Made by a program: the position numbers and the translations under genes
Part shown: positions 1 to 9,013 of the stretch, in pieces
Numbering within the stretch: the stretch's first letter is position 1
Layout of the letters: each line of letters opens with the position of its first letter
The notes under the pieces: model-generated
The model's database searches: none
What the model saw: the letters and a program-made list of their open reading frames with translations, nothing else
What the model was told of the DNA's origin: nothing
DNA from: Polynucleobacter sp. MG-Unter2-18
Lineage (GTDB): Bacteria; Pseudomonadota; Gammaproteobacteria; Burkholderiales; Burkholderiaceae
DNA length: 64,000 nucleotides
Assembly (NCBI RefSeq): GCF_018687675.1
Contig: NZ_CP061302.1
Coordinates: 1,624,192-1,688,191 of the forward strand
Reading direction: 5' to 3'

Positions 1-1166
1 ATCTCACCACTAGCAATCTTGTCTACGTTAGCCAAGATCTCGCCAATAGTGACAGGGCAAGCAGCCAAAGCCATCACCATATCTTTAAGGCCTGCTTCAA
101 TCTTCTTCGCGATCACGATCTCGCCTTCGCGAGTCAGCAAATCGACAGTACCCATCTCGCGCATATACATACGCACTGGATCGGTTGTACGACCAAACTC
201 TGAGTCGACGGTAGCTAAAGCGGCTTCAGCCTCTTCTTCAGCCTCTTCCTCGGAAGTGGTTGCTGAAGCATTTTCATTCAGGAGGAGCGTCTCAGCATCT
301 GGAGCCTGCTCATACACAGTAATGTTGATGTCATTTAAGAGGCTGATCAATGTTTCTAAAGCATCAGCATCTGATAACTCATCAGACATCACGTCATTCA
401 TTTCACCATGAGTTAAGTAACCCTTGGACTTACCCATCTTGATCAATGTCTTCAGACGGGTGCGACGTAATTCTTGTTGCTCTTCAGAGCCTAACTGTTG
501 TGCTGCGAATTCTTTTAAGAGTGCCTTTTCTTTTGCCTTACGCTCACGCGCTTTTTGACGATCAGTCAGAACTGGTTCAGCACCTTCCGCAGGAGCATCC
601 GCTTTGGGTTTACGACCTTTCTTTACTTCTTCAGTCGCAACAATCTCAGTATCTGGCTGAACTGCTTTTGCTTTTTTGCCCTTGGCTTCTTTAGCTTCCG
701 GAACTTCCTTAGTAGCTTTAGCTGCCTTAGCCGGCTTTAACTCAACCTTAGGAGCGGCGGCTTTACCTTTTTTAGGAGCCTCCACTTTTGCTGCTGGTTT
801 AGCCGCAGTCTTTACTGCAGCTTTTACCGCTTTAGCAGGTGCCTTTACTGACTTAGCTGCTACTTTTGTTGGTGCCTTAGCTTTAGCTGCTGATTTAGCT
901 GGCGCCTTAGCTTTTGCTGCTGGCTTGGCTGGCGCTTTTGCTGGTGCTTTAGCTTTGGCTATCGGCTTGGCAGGTGCCTTGGCTTTTACCGCTGGCTTGG
1001 CTGGCGCTTTGGCTTTTGCTACCGGCTTAGCTGGTTTAGCCGGAGTTTTTACTTTGGCCGCTGGTTTAGCAGGTGCCTTGGCTTTTGCCGCTGGCTTGGC
1101 TGGCGCTTTGGCTTTTGCTACCGGCTTAGCTGGTTTAGCTGCTGGTTTTTTCTTGGTATTAGGCAT
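1..1166 (-). CDS. rpoD: RNA polymerase sigma-70 factor RpoD, N-terminal part (cut by window edge)
   Basis: Primary (housekeeping) sigma factor; directs core RNA polymerase to most promoters. About 388 N-terminal residues lie in the window and the C-terminal half (regions 2-4) runs off the left edge. Starting MPNTKKKPAAKP at the ATG ending at 1166, residues 1 to about 140 are a Lys/Ala/Pro-rich low-complexity tail built from AKAKAPAKPAAK-like units. Region 1.1 follows near residues 225-260 (MGKSKGYLTHGEMNDVM), then an acidic Glu/Ala stretch, then region 1.2 (DPVRMYMREMGTVDLL) near 328-345. It is last of rpsU-yqeY-dnaG-rpoD, the classic macromolecular-synthesis order, and probably also has its own promoter in the 223-bp gap after dnaG. 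Burkholderiales RpoD proteins are known for basic N-terminal extensions; the length and repetition here are marked. Identity is certain; only the exact start could be argued. Confidence 0.95.
   Translation of the reverse strand, partial: MPNTKKKPAAKPAKPVAKAKAPAKPAAKAKAPAKPAAKVKTPAKPAKPVAKAKAPAKPAVKAKAPAKPIAKAKAPAKAPAKPAAKAKAPAKSAAKAKAPTKVAAKSVKAPAKAVKAAVKTAAKPAAKVEAPKKGKAAAPKVELKPAKAAKATKEVPEAKEAKGKKAKAVQPDTEIVATEEVKKGRKPKADAPAEGAEPVLTDRQKARERKAKEKALLKEFAAQQLGSEEQQELRRTRLKTLIKMGKSKGYLTHGEMNDVMSDELSDADALETLISLLNDINITVYEQAPDAETLLLNENASATTSEEEAEEEAEAALATVDSEFGRTTDPVRMYMREMGTVDLLTREGEIVIAKKIEAGLKDMVMALAACPVTIGEILANVDKIASGE
971..1139 (-). repeat. Duplicated 99-bp unit inside rpoD
   Basis: Two 70-nt copies, 971-1040 and 1070-1139, are offset by exactly 99 bp (33 codons) and differ at one base (988 versus 1087). 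The last 50 nt of each copy (991-1040 and 1090-1139) are identical. The offset keeps the reading frame and encodes the Ala/Lys/Pro repeats of the sigma-factor tail. The surrounding units of the same tail are related but more diverged, so this looks like a recent in-frame tandem duplication. Confidence 0.9.
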
Positions 1167-1217
1167 TTATTAGCACTTACTCACGTTACTGATGATTGTT
1201 CTCGACTGCTTAGGCGC

Positions 1218-1269
1218 AGCCACTTAGTCCACTTGCCCCAAATTTCTTCAAAATAAAGCGCAAGTGGCT
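1218..1269 (-). promoter_or_regulatory. rpoD 5' leader with two mutually exclusive stems
   Basis: In the untranslated stretch before rpoD, the segment 1260-1269 can pair with either of two upstream or downstream partners. GCAAGTGG (1260-1267) pairs perfectly over 8 bp with CCACTTGC (1229-1236). AAGTGGCT (1262-1269) pairs perfectly over 8 bp with AGCCACTT (1218-1225). The two stems share 1262-1267 and cannot form together. This is visible in the bases; a switching role is inference, and chance through the short CCACTT direct repeat is possible. Confidence 0.4.
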
Positions 1270-1300
1270 GAATTAAATCGGTTTTTTCTGGGAATAGAGG

Positions 1301-1306
1301 ATTATA
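1301..1306 (-). promoter_or_regulatory. Candidate -10 box for an internal rpoD promoter
   Basis: On the minus strand this reads TATAAT, a perfect sigma-70 -10 hexamer, about 135 bp before the rpoD ATG and inside the dnaG-rpoD gap. The predicted start near 1294 gives a leader of roughly 128 nt. The -35 region is G-rich and matches the consensus poorly. A separate promoter for rpoD within this operon type is known from other bacteria, which supports the call. Confidence 0.5.
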
Positions 1307-1325
1307 GTCGATTGTGACTTTTTTA

Positions 1326-1352
1326 CCCCCATCCTCACTCGAAATATGGGGG
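1326..1352 (-). other. Hairpin in the dnaG-rpoD gap
   Basis: CCCCCAT (1326-1332) and ATGGGGG (1346-1352) form a perfect 7-bp stem with a 13-nt loop just downstream of the dnaG stop. In the minus direction it is followed by an A-rich rather than T-rich run, so it is not a standard intrinsic terminator. It could be an RNA stability or processing element, or part of a protein-binding dyad at the rpoD promoter. Function not determined. Confidence 0.4.
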
Positions 1353-1389
1353 AATTTTCAGGTTTTCCTAGACTTAAATCAGAAAATTC

Positions 1390-3339
1390 TTAGGAGAATT
1401 TCAGTCTTTCGCCCAGTTTGCGGTATCGAGCCCGATCTTGCTCTGTAGCAGTACTTCCAGCAATCTTTTGGGCGATTTCTGTCATTTCTGTTTTCAGGTG
1501 GGTCAGCTCCAGCTTTTTGAAGGCCCCATCTAAATCGGCAATCGCCCCTTCGATCTCTAAATCAGAGCCCATAACCCGCTTTCTTAATAGTTCATAAAGC
1601 GGAGCCAATTCGCTGCGAGAAAGCTGTTCTTGGAATAAAGCAAATGCGCCGGCACCTACTGCTGGTGGCTTACCACTCTCTCCAGGAATCAATTCAACCT
1701 GATCACACTGAGTCAATAAATCCTTCATGAGCTCTAATGCTTTTTCTGAGCGCAGCTCGGAAGCCTGTAAAGCAAGCGCCCTCTTGTTAGCATCCAAAGC
1801 TTTTCCTAAATGCGGAAACTGAATCAAGACGCGCAACATCTGCTCAGCCAAATCGGTGGGGGCTTGCGGAGGCGGAATATTGAGTACGGGAGCTCTTTTA
1901 GCTGAACCCTTAGAAGCCTGCCAAGGCGCACCTTGGGTTCGGTTGCCACTGTTAGCTTGCACAAAGTTGGGTGCGCGTTGATTCGTTGTTGCATAAGAGC
2001 CTTGCTGCACTGGTGCAGGCACTATCGTCAATCCACAGAAAGACTCTAACTCTGCAGATGTTGAATTCGTGCGAATAGCAAGCTCACGCAAGATTTGCGT
2101 ACGCAGAGCGATTGGCGGCATGGCTAGTAACATCGGTTTTGCTGCATGATGCGTTTGCGCTCTTCCTTCAGGCGTTGTCAACTCATGATCTTGACTTGCA
2201 ATCTTAAAGAAGAAGCTGGAGATCGACATGGCTTCTTTGATGACTTTTTCAAAGGCAGGCGCGCCATAGGCACGGACATAACTATCTGGATCATGCTCTG
2301 TCGGCAAAAATAAGAAACGAATTTCTTTGTCATCGGACATTAATGGGAGGCACGCTTCTAACGCACGTTGCGCCGCACGCTGCCCAGCAGAGTCGCCATC
2401 AAAGGAAAACACAATGCGATCAGTTTGGCGCAACAACATGCGTACGTGGTTTGCGGTACAAGCTGTACCTAATGTGGCTACAGCATTTGGAAAGCCTAGT
2501 TGCGCAAGTGCCACAACATCCATATAGCCCTCGCATACCAGAACATATTCTTGAGAGCGGATAGCTTGTCTTGCCTCAAACAATCCGTATAGCGTATTAC
2601 CTTTGGAGAACAGTGGTGTCTCTGGTGAATTTAAATACTTGGGCTCACCTTGATCCAAGATGCGTCCACCAAAACCAATGGTCTGACCCTTGGGATTACG
2701 AATCGGAAACATGATGCGATCACGAAAGCGATCGTAGCGTCTGGCAGTTTGGTTATTGTCAGTCTGCTCACTCTGAATGAGTAAACCACCTTCAAGCAAA
2801 GTCTTTGCCACTTCATCATTGGCATAAGTACCAAAGACTGCTTCAAGACCTTGCCAACCATCGGGCGCATAACCCAAGGCATAACGCTTAGCGATCTCAC
2901 CGGTAAGGCCGCGCCCCTTCAAATATTCCACTGCACGAGGCGCTACTTTGAGCTGTTGGCGATACCAATCGGCAGCAGCACTCATCACCTCACTTAATGC
3001 CATAGTCTGCTGTTGGCGGGCAACATCATTTGCAGTGCGCTCTTCACGCGGCACATCTAATCCTGCGGAACGAGCTAAGTCCTCAATGGCATCGACATAA
3101 CCAAGACCGGAATACTCCATTAGAAAACTAATGGCAGAGCCGTGCGCTCCACAACCAAAGCAGTGATAGAACTGCTTGGTAGGTGATACTGAAAATGAAG
3201 GGGATTTCTCAGAATGGAAGGGGCACAAACCTTGAAAGTTCGCGCCCGCTTTTTTTAACTTCACGTGCTGCCCAACCACATCCACGATGTCAACCCGATT
3301 TAATAAATCAGCGATGAAGGATTGGGGTATGAGAGCCAT
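1390..3339 (-). CDS. dnaG: DNA primase DnaG
   Basis: Synthesises RNA primers at the replication fork, working with the replicative helicase DnaB. The 649-residue product has the N-terminal CHC2 zinc finger (C39, H42, C60, C63 in LCPFHSEKSPSF and YHCFGCG). The TOPRIM catalytic core follows, with the acidic EGYMDV motif near residue 270 and FDGDSAG near 315. A variable linker (about 450-500) leads to a C-terminal DnaB-interaction domain. Length is normal for beta-proteobacterial primases, which are longer than the 581-residue E. coli enzyme. The ATG at 3339 places the zinc finger at its usual distance from the start. It sits between yqeY and rpoD, 29 bp after yqeY, and is probably co-transcribed with it. 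Confidence 0.97.
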   Translation of the reverse strand: MALIPQSFIADLLNRVDIVDVVGQHVKLKKAGANFQGLCPFHSEKSPSFSVSPTKQFYHCFGCGAHGSAISFLMEYSGLGYVDAIEDLARSAGLDVPREERTANDVARQQQTMALSEVMSAAADWYRQQLKVAPRAVEYLKGRGLTGEIAKRYALGYAPDGWQGLEAVFGTYANDEVAKTLLEGGLLIQSEQTDNNQTARRYDRFRDRIMFPIRNPKGQTIGFGGRILDQGEPKYLNSPETPLFSKGNTLYGLFEARQAIRSQEYVLVCEGYMDVVALAQLGFPNAVATLGTACTANHVRMLLRQTDRIVFSFDGDSAGQRAAQRALEACLPLMSDDKEIRFLFLPTEHDPDSYVRAYGAPAFEKVIKEAMSISSFFFKIASQDHELTTPEGRAQTHHAAKPMLLAMPPIALRTQILRELAIRTNSTSAELESFCGLTIVPAPVQQGSYATTNQRAPNFVQANSGNRTQGAPWQASKGSAKRAPVLNIPPPQAPTDLAEQMLRVLIQFPHLGKALDANKRALALQASELRSEKALELMKDLLTQCDQVELIPGESGKPPAVGAGAFALFQEQLSRSELAPLYELLRKRVMGSDLEIEGAIADLDGAFKKLELTHLKTEMTEIAQKIAGSTATEQDRARYRKLGERLKFS

Positions 3340-3368
3340 CAGTATGGGATGAGGCTTATCTTATTAAC

Positions 3369-3815
3369 TTACTTAGCCAGCGCCGCTTTTACTAAACCAG
3401 AAACTTTGCCCATATCGGCTTTACCAGCCAATTGACCTTTGAGAACGCCAATCACTTTACCCATATCCTGCGGACCAGCAGCACCAGTCGATGCAACTGC
3501 TGCAGCCACAGCCGCCTCTACTTCAGCATCAGACAACTGTGCAGGTAAGTAATCTTGCAGAATGACCATCTCAGCTGCTTCGATCGCTACTAAATCATCG
3601 CGATTGGCTTTTTCAAATTGAGAGATGGAGTCTTTGCGCTGCTTAATCATCTTCTCGATGGTGGCGATGACACTGGCATCATCCATCACAATGCGATCAT
3701 CCACTTCACGTTGCTTGATGGCGGCCAATAGAAGACGAATAGTTCCAAGGCGCGCTACTTCTTTTGCACGCATCGCGTTTTTCATATCTTCAGTAATTTG
3801 ATCTTTTAGACTCAT
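3369..3815 (-). CDS. yqeY: GatB/YqeY domain protein
   Basis: A 148-residue YqeY-family protein, related to the tail domain of the GatB subunit of Asp/Glu-tRNA amidotransferase; the family's cellular role is not well defined. Recognised from the start MSLKDQITEDMKNAMRAKE, the RLGTIRLLLAAIKQ segment and the C-terminal PQDMGKVIGVLKGQ repeat, which matches the family over its full length. The open frame extends further upstream, but that extension runs through the rpsU terminator hairpin, so the ATG at 3815 is chosen. Genes of this family often lie between rpsU and dnaG, as here, which suggests a link to the macromolecular-synthesis operon by position only. Confidence 0.93.
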   Translation of the reverse strand: MSLKDQITEDMKNAMRAKEVARLGTIRLLLAAIKQREVDDRIVMDDASVIATIEKMIKQRKDSISQFEKANRDDLVAIEAAEMVILQDYLPAQLSDAEVEAAVAAAVASTGAAGPQDMGKVIGVLKGQLAGKADMGKVSGLVKAALAK

Positions 3816-3863
3816 GGCATTTTTCCCGGTGTTTAATATCTCATAAATTGCTGGCAACTCAAA

Positions 3864-3900
3864 AGCAAAAACCCGCTGCGTTTCACCGTCAGCGGGTTTC
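3864..3900 (-). terminator. Intrinsic terminator after rpsU
   Basis: Read on the minus strand, AAACCCGCTG and its complement CAGCGGGTTT flank an 11-12-nt loop, followed by a T-rich run (TTTTTGCTTTT). It lies 35 bp past rpsU and before yqeY. Position matches the known attenuating terminator between rpsU and dnaG in E. coli, which lowers expression of primase relative to S21; a similar role here is inference. Confidence 0.85.
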
Positions 3901-3934
3901 AAAGCCTCTCGGTGAGGAGAGCTTTTAAATTCGA

Positions 3935-4147
3935 TTAGTAAAGCTTTTTAGGCAACATCTGGCTGCGAATACGCTTGTAATGGCGTTTAGCAGCAGCAGC
4001 CTTTTTACGCTTACGTTCAGCCGTTGGCTTCTCGTAGAACTCGCGGGCACGCAAGTCTGTCAATAGGCCATTCTTTTCAATGGTGCGCTTGAAACGGCGC
4101 AATGCCACTTCAAAAGGTTCGTTCTCACGGAGGCGGACTGTAGTCAT
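3935..4147 (-). CDS. rpsU: 30S ribosomal protein S21
   Basis: Small-subunit protein needed for efficient initiation. The 70-residue, strongly basic product matches S21 end to end ([39 protein letters not shown]). It is the first gene of the minus-strand cluster and is separated from yqeY by an intrinsic terminator, so S21 is probably made in large excess over primase and sigma factor. It is divergent from tsaD, with 77 bp between the start codons; the same rpsU/tsaD divergence is found in E. coli. Confidence 0.98.
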   Translation of the reverse strand: MTTVRLRENEPFEVALRRFKRTIEKNGLLTDLRAREFYEKPTAERKRKKAAAAKRHYKRIRSQMLPKKLY

Positions 4148-4224
4148 ACTTGTTTAACTCGTATATGCTCGAAAAATATCGATAAATTAACTGAAATGCG
4201 ATTCTAGCACGACCAAGCAAAAAA

Positions 4225-5298
4225 ATGATTGTTTTAGGCATAGAAACTTCTTGCGATGAGACCGGGGTAGCCCTTTATGACACTAGCTCCTGGGAAAACC
4301 ATGCCCCAGCCCATCAGGGCATCCTAGGACAGGCACTGCACTCCCAAATTGCCATGCATCGAGACTATGGCGGCGTTGTTCCAGAATTGGCCTCTAGAGA
4401 CCACATCAGACGGGTTTTACCCCTTCTGGATGACACTTTGCATGAGGCTGGGCTTAAATTAAAGGATATTGATGCCATCGCCTATACCCAGGGCCCCGGA
4501 TTAGCTGGCGCCCTGCTTGTGGGCAGTGCTTTTGCCAAATCCCTAGCCCAGGGGCTCAATTTACCCTCGATTGGGGTGCACCACCTTGAAGGACACCTGC
4601 TGTCACCGCTTTTAGGGGTTTCTGTACCGGAATTTCCTTTTATCGCCCTCCTAGTCTCCGGTGGACATACCCAGCTCATGCTGGTGAGCGGAGTCGGTAA
4701 GTACCAACTTCTGGGTGAAACCTTGGACGACGCTGCGGGTGAGGCATTTGATAAAACAGCCAAATTATTAGGCTTGGACTACCCAGGCGGTGCCGCCATC
4801 TCCAAATTGGCAGAAAAAGGGCAAACCGGAAGATTTGATCTGCCAAGACCAATGCTGCACTCAGGCGATTTGGACTTTTCTTTCTCTGGACTCAAAACGG
4901 CGGTTCTGAACCAGGTGAAAAAATTTGAGGCGCTAGGCATTACCGATTCCGATGAGATTGCCACTTTTCATGCTGATCTTGCACGCAGCTTTGTCGATGC
5001 CCTAGTTGCAGTACTAGTGAGTAAATCAGAGAAAGCACTAAAACAAACTGGCTGCAAACATCTAGTGCTAGCAGGTGGCGTGGGCGCCAATTTGCAATTA
5101 CGCGCAGCTCTGAATGCCAGCGCCAAGAAGAATCGATTCGAAGTGCACTACCCACCAGTCGATCTATGTACTGATAACGGCGTGATGATTGCATTTGCTG
5201 GAGCACTGCGCATGTTGGCAGAAAATAATGGCTCTACAACTTCAGGCGCTTTTGATATCAAACCCCGCTGGGATTTGGCGAGCAATAATCTTACTTAG
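4225..5298 (+). CDS. tsaD: tRNA N6-threonylcarbamoyladenosine synthase subunit TsaD
   Basis: Catalytic subunit that transfers the threonylcarbamoyl group to A37 of tRNAs reading ANN codons, acting with TsaB and TsaE. The 357-residue ASKHA-fold product starts [14 protein letters not shown] and has the metal-binding H120-x3-H124 (VHHLEGHL). Phosphate-binding SGGHTQL lies near 150, and the C-terminal [11 protein letters not shown]sp is the third metal ligand. Full length is normal. Upstream lies an A-rich run rather than a clear Shine-Dalgarno, but the ATG at 4225 gives the canonical N-terminus. Transcribed away from rpsU; convergent with folE2. Confidence 0.97.
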   Translation: MIVLGIETSCDETGVALYDTSSWENHAPAHQGILGQALHSQIAMHRDYGGVVPELASRDHIRRVLPLLDDTLHEAGLKLKDIDAIAYTQGPGLAGALLVGSAFAKSLAQGLNLPSIGVHHLEGHLLSPLLGVSVPEFPFIALLVSGGHTQLMLVSGVGKYQLLGETLDDAAGEAFDKTAKLLGLDYPGGAAISKLAEKGQTGRFDLPRPMLHSGDLDFSFSGLKTAVLNQVKKFEALGITDSDEIATFHADLARSFVDALVAVLVSKSEKALKQTGCKHLVLAGGVGANLQLRAALNASAKKNRFEVHYPPVDLCTDNGVMIAFAGALRMLAENNGSTTSGAFDIKPRWDLASNNLT

Positions 5299-5307
5299 AT
5301 TATTGCT
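5281..5307. terminator. AT-rich hairpin at the tsaD/folE2 convergence
   Basis: AGCAATAATC (5281-5290) and GATTATTGCT (5298-5307) form a perfect 10-bp stem with a 7-nt loop that contains the tsaD stop codon. No uninterrupted T run follows on either strand, so it is a weak terminator at best, but it is the only such structure between the two convergent genes. Confidence 0.4.
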
Positions 5308-5314
5308 GAGCTTA

Positions 5315-6142
5315 TTACTTAGTCATACTAATTTTGGCGTAGGCACTGTGGTTATGAATCGACTCAAAGTTCTCAGCCTCAACCACTAAAGACAAAATAC
5401 GCTGATCGCCTTTAAGCTGGCCCGCTACATCGCGCACTAAGTCTTCCACAAACTTCGGATTGTCATAAGCGCGCTCGGTAACCCACTTCTCATCAGGTCG
5501 CTTGAGTAAGCCCCACAACTCACTGGAGGCTTGGCTCTCAGCTGCTGCAACTAAATCTTCTACCGTCATCTTAGTTTGCGAATCCAGCTCTACTGACATG
5601 GTCACGTGCGAGCGTTGATTGTGAGCACCATACTCCGAAATCTCTTTAGAGCAAGGGCATAGACTCATCACTGGAACTAGAGCGCGCAGATTTAACTGAA
5701 CATCAATTGCACCAGATGCATTTTGTTTTGCTTTTGCAGTCCAAGTCACTTCGTAGTCCATCAAGCTTTCAACACCGGATACAGGTGCGGCTTTTTTTAC
5801 GAAGTGGGTGTAGGTAAATTGAATGCGGCCATCAGTGGCATTGAGCAGTGGCAACATCTCACGCACCATGACAACAACGGATGCGCTATCAATAGGCTCA
5901 TTGTGTTTTTGCAAGAGCGCAATGAAGCGAGACATGTGAGTGCCCTTCACATGCGCAGGCAAAGCCACATCCATTTCAAAATGGCCAACCGCTGGCATCA
6001 CACCCGTCTGAGTGCGAATATTCAATGGATGACGTAATCCCCGAATCCCCACTTGCTCAATTGGTAAAGCGCGCTCATCATGCGAAGACTGGATGTCTGG
6101 CATGGATTGCGGTTTGAGAAAGGCTGTGTTGATGTCGTTCAT
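5315..6142 (-). CDS. folE2: GTP cyclohydrolase FolE2 (type IB)
   Basis: Converts GTP to 7,8-dihydroneopterin triphosphate, the first step of folate (and queuosine) synthesis. The type IB family is unrelated in sequence to zinc-dependent FolE and can work with other metals. The 275-residue product carries the family signature CPCSKEISEYGAHNQRSH (catalytic Cys in CPCSK) and the C-terminal NFESIHNHSAYA segment. I use the ATG at 6142; an in-frame TTG at 6160 would add six residues but lacks a ribosome site. It follows dxs by 25 bp on the same strand, so it may be the last gene of the xseB-ispA-dxs transcript. folK lies about 57 kb away, near the right edge. Confidence 0.95.
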   Translation of the reverse strand: MNDINTAFLKPQSMPDIQSSHDERALPIEQVGIRGLRHPLNIRTQTGVMPAVGHFEMDVALPAHVKGTHMSRFIALLQKHNEPIDSASVVVMVREMLPLLNATDGRIQFTYTHFVKKAAPVSGVESLMDYEVTWTAKAKQNASGAIDVQLNLRALVPVMSLCPCSKEISEYGAHNQRSHVTMSVELDSQTKMTVEDLVAAAESQASSELWGLLKRPDEKWVTERAYDNPKFVEDLVRDVAGQLKGDQRILSLVVEAENFESIHNHSAYAKISMTK

Positions 6143-6167
6143 GGCTCTATTTTCAGGCAAAAATGAC

Positions 6168-8072
6168 TTATTTGCCTACAGCCACAGGATTTGTTGCAGT
6201 TTTAACTGGAAAACGCAGGGAAATAGCCTTTGCAATCCCCGCAACGTCCAATCCACACTGACTCATCAAGAGTTTGTAATCGCCATGCTCCACGAATACA
6301 TCAGGTAGACCTAATTGCAAAAGGGGTTTGTTTATCCCCATGGCAGAAAGCGCCTCTAAGCACGCACTGCCTGCACCACCCTGAATGGCACCATCTTCAA
6401 TCGTCACAAAATAATCATGCTCTTGCGCCATAGATTTGAGAAGCTCAAGGTCCAATGGTTTAACAAAACGCATATTGGCAACTGAGGCATCTATTTGTTC
6501 AGCCACTTCAAGTGCTGGATAGAGCAGGGTTCCAAAAGCCAAGATTGCTATACGCTGACCGGCAGGCGCACTCGACTGACGACGTACTTCACCTTTACCT
6601 AATGGCACAGTACGTAATTCTTTGGAAGGAATCGTTCCAACACCAGCACCGCGTGGATAGCGCACTGCGCTAGGGTGCGGCTGATGATATGCAGTAGTCA
6701 ATAAATCACGACACTCCGCTTCGTCTGCCGGTGTCAAGACCAACATATTCGGAATGCAACGTAAGAACGGAATGTCATACGCACCAGCATGGGTTGCGCC
6801 ATCCGCGCCAACTAAGCCAGCACGATCCAATGCAAACAAAACCGGCAAATCCTGAATCGCGACATCATGAATCAGTTGATCGTAGGCGCGCTGCAAGAAT
6901 GTTGAGTAAATAGCCACTACTGGCTTCATACCTTCACATGCCATACCAGCAGCGAAAGTCACTGCATGCTGCTCAGCAATACCAACATCGTAATAACGTT
7001 TAGGGAAATTCTTTTCAAACTCCACCAGACCCGAGCCTTCACGCATTGCTGGCGTAATACCAATCAATAGTGGATCGGCGTGCGCCATATCGCAAAGCCA
7101 CTCACCGAACACTTGAGTAAAGGTTTTTGGCGAAGGGCTAGTGGACTTCTTGACACCCTCTTCTGGATTGAACTTGCTTGGCCCGTGATACAGCACTGGG
7201 TCTGCTTCAGCCAGCTCATAGCCTTGACCTTTGCGAGTGACTACATGTAAGAACTGGGGACCGCGCCCCTCGAGCGCTAAGCGGCGTACGTTTTGCAACA
7301 TCGGAATGAGGGCATCTAAATCATGACCATCAATTGGGCCGAAGTAGTTAAAACCAAACTCTTCAAAAATAGTGGATGGAGAAACCATGCCCTTAGCATG
7401 ATCCTCTAAGCGTTTAGCAAACTCACGCAAAGGCGGCGCAATGGATAGAACGCTATCGATACCCTTCTTGGTTGCAGAGTAAATATTGCCACTTAATAGT
7501 CTAGCGAGGTGTCGATTAAGTGCACCTACTGCTGGCGAGATCGACATGTCGTTGTCATTCAGGATGACTACTAACGGTAGATCTTCATACACGCCCGCAT
7601 TATTCATGGCTTCAAATGCCATTCCACCCGTCATGGCGCTATCGCCAATCACGGCAACGGCAACTTGCTTTTCACCCTTAGTTTGGAAAGCACGAGCCAT
7701 GCCCATCGCCGCAGAAATACTTGTTGAAGAGTGGCCGGTACCAAAGGCATCGTATTCACTTTCAGCGCGACGCGGAAAACCTGACAAGCCATCCAACTGA
7801 CGCAAGCTACCCATTCGCTCACGACGACCAGTCAAAATTTTGTGTGGATAACTTTGGTGACCCACATCCCATACAATCCGATCCCGCGGCGTATCAAATA
7901 CATAGTGCAAGGCAATGGATAACTCGACCGTACCCAAGTTAGAAGAAAGATGTCCGCCCGTCTTAGATACTGAATCCAACACAAACTGGCGCAACTCATC
8001 TGCAAGCGCAGGCAGTTGCTCACGAGAGAGTTTTTTGAGATCTGCAGGGGAATGAATGGAATTTAAAGTCAT
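6168..8072 (-). CDS. dxs: 1-deoxy-D-xylulose-5-phosphate synthase
   Basis: Thiamine-diphosphate enzyme that condenses pyruvate and glyceraldehyde 3-phosphate, the first and flux-controlling step of the MEP isoprenoid pathway (also feeding thiamine and pyridoxal synthesis). The 634-residue protein has an N-terminal transketolase domain with the cofactor-binding [15 protein letters not shown] motif and the paired Asn in LNDNDMSIS. The pyrimidine-binding domain has the catalytic Glu in [15 protein letters not shown], and a C-terminal transketolase domain follows. Start ATG at 8072 (an in-frame TTG lies just before it). It is 16 bp downstream of ispA, in the conserved order xseB-ispA-dxs. Confidence 0.97.
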   Translation of the reverse strand: MTLNSIHSPADLKKLSREQLPALADELRQFVLDSVSKTGGHLSSNLGTVELSIALHYVFDTPRDRIVWDVGHQSYPHKILTGRRERMGSLRQLDGLSGFPRRAESEYDAFGTGHSSTSISAAMGMARAFQTKGEKQVAVAVIGDSAMTGGMAFEAMNNAGVYEDLPLVVILNDNDMSISPAVGALNRHLARLLSGNIYSATKKGIDSVLSIAPPLREFAKRLEDHAKGMVSPSTIFEEFGFNYFGPIDGHDLDALIPMLQNVRRLALEGRGPQFLHVVTRKGQGYELAEADPVLYHGPSKFNPEEGVKKSTSPSPKTFTQVFGEWLCDMAHADPLLIGITPAMREGSGLVEFEKNFPKRYYDVGIAEQHAVTFAAGMACEGMKPVVAIYSTFLQRAYDQLIHDVAIQDLPVLFALDRAGLVGADGATHAGAYDIPFLRCIPNMLVLTPADEAECRDLLTTAYHQPHPSAVRYPRGAGVGTIPSKELRTVPLGKGEVRRQSSAPAGQRIAILAFGTLLYPALEVAEQIDASVANMRFVKPLDLELLKSMAQEHDYFVTIEDGAIQGGAGSACLEALSAMGINKPLLQLGLPDVFVEHGDYKLLMSQCGLDVAGIAKAISLRFPVKTATNPVAVGK

Positions 8073-8088
8073 CAAATCTTTAGTAATC

Positions 8089-8991
8089 TTATTTACCTCT
8101 ATTAACCACTAATAGAGCCAAATCTTTCAGGGCTTGGGCTTTAGCGCCAAAACTCTCTAAGCTGGCAATTGCCGTTTCTTGTAAATCGGTTGCCGCTTTC
8201 TTGGCATAGTCTAAACCCATCAAGGTCACATAGGTGGGCTTGTCGTTGGCTGCGTCTTTTCCTGCGGTTTTACCCAAAGTTTGACTATCTGCAGTGACAT
8301 CCAAAACATCATCCACAATTTGAAAGGCCAGGCCTAAAGCTTCAGAGTAATTTTGGAGATGCTGCATTTGAATCGAATTGAGCTTGGCAGCAATGCCGCC
8401 CATCTGCACTGAACAAGAAAGCAAAGCGCCTGTTTTCATCGCATGCATTTGTTTTAAGCCTATGAGATCTAATTTTTTACCCACACTCTCCAAATCAATT
8501 GCCTGACCACCAGCCATACCGCGCGAACCAGACGCACTAGCCAACGCGCTGATCATTGCCAAGCGCGTGCTCCCATCGCACTGCGTATTTGCCAAAACCT
8601 CAAATGCACGAGTTTGTAATGCATCGCCAACCAATAAAGCAGTCGCCTCGTCATAAGCCTTATGCACAGTAGGACGTCCACGACGTAAATCATCATCATC
8701 CATACAAGGCAAATCATCGTGCACCAAGGAGTAGGCGTGAATACATTCGATTGCAAAGGCAGCAGAATCTAGGGCATTATTTTTCTCTTCGCCGGAATCA
8801 TCACCTAGCTCACCAGCCGCATAAACCAATAAAGGACGAATACGCTTACCGCCACCTTGAGCGGCGTAACGCATGGCTGCGTGCAAACGTGCAGGATTAG
8901 CATTCGCAGCATCGAGCAAACTCTCGAGAACCAATTCAGTTCGCTGCCCGTGAGCACGAACCCAATCTTCAAATGAAAGTGCGTGGTTCAT
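8089..8991 (-). CDS. ispA: Polyprenyl synthetase, farnesyl diphosphate synthase type
   Basis: Chain-elongating prenyltransferase that joins isopentenyl and dimethylallyl diphosphates to make farnesyl (possibly geranylgeranyl) diphosphate. The 300-residue product has the first aspartate-rich motif [17 protein letters not shown] near residues 90-107 and the second, [13 protein letters not shown], near 230-242. The G-K-R residues in [13 protein letters not shown] bind diphosphate. Start ATG at 8991; an in-frame TTG three codons upstream is less likely. It overlaps neither neighbour and lies between xseB and dxs, the usual proteobacterial arrangement. Confidence 0.96.
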   Translation of the reverse strand: MNHALSFEDWVRAHGQRTELVLESLLDAANANPARLHAAMRYAAQGGGKRIRPLLVYAAGELGDDSGEEKNNALDSAAFAIECIHAYSLVHDDLPCMDDDDLRRGRPTVHKAYDEATALLVGDALQTRAFEVLANTQCDGSTRLAMISALASASGSRGMAGGQAIDLESVGKKLDLIGLKQMHAMKTGALLSCSVQMGGIAAKLNSIQMQHLQNYSEALGLAFQIVDDVLDVTADSQTLGKTAGKDAANDKPTYVTLMGLDYAKKAATDLQETAIASLESFGAKAQALKDLALLVVNRGK

Positions 8992-9013
8992 AAAGACCAA
9001 GTCTCAGAGGGGC

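Noticed and set aside
900..1140. Regularly spaced repeats resembling a CRISPR array
   Set aside because: The repeats are coding units of rpoD with a 3-bp periodicity, differ from each other, and have no unique spacers or cas genes nearby.
676..1173. Long plus-strand open frame coding an Ala/Gly/Leu-rich repetitive protein
   Set aside because: It is the complement of the rpoD Lys/Ala/Pro tail; the repeats that keep rpoD open also keep this frame open.
3816..3902. Upstream extension of yqeY
   Set aside because: It runs through the rpsU terminator and has no family similarity.
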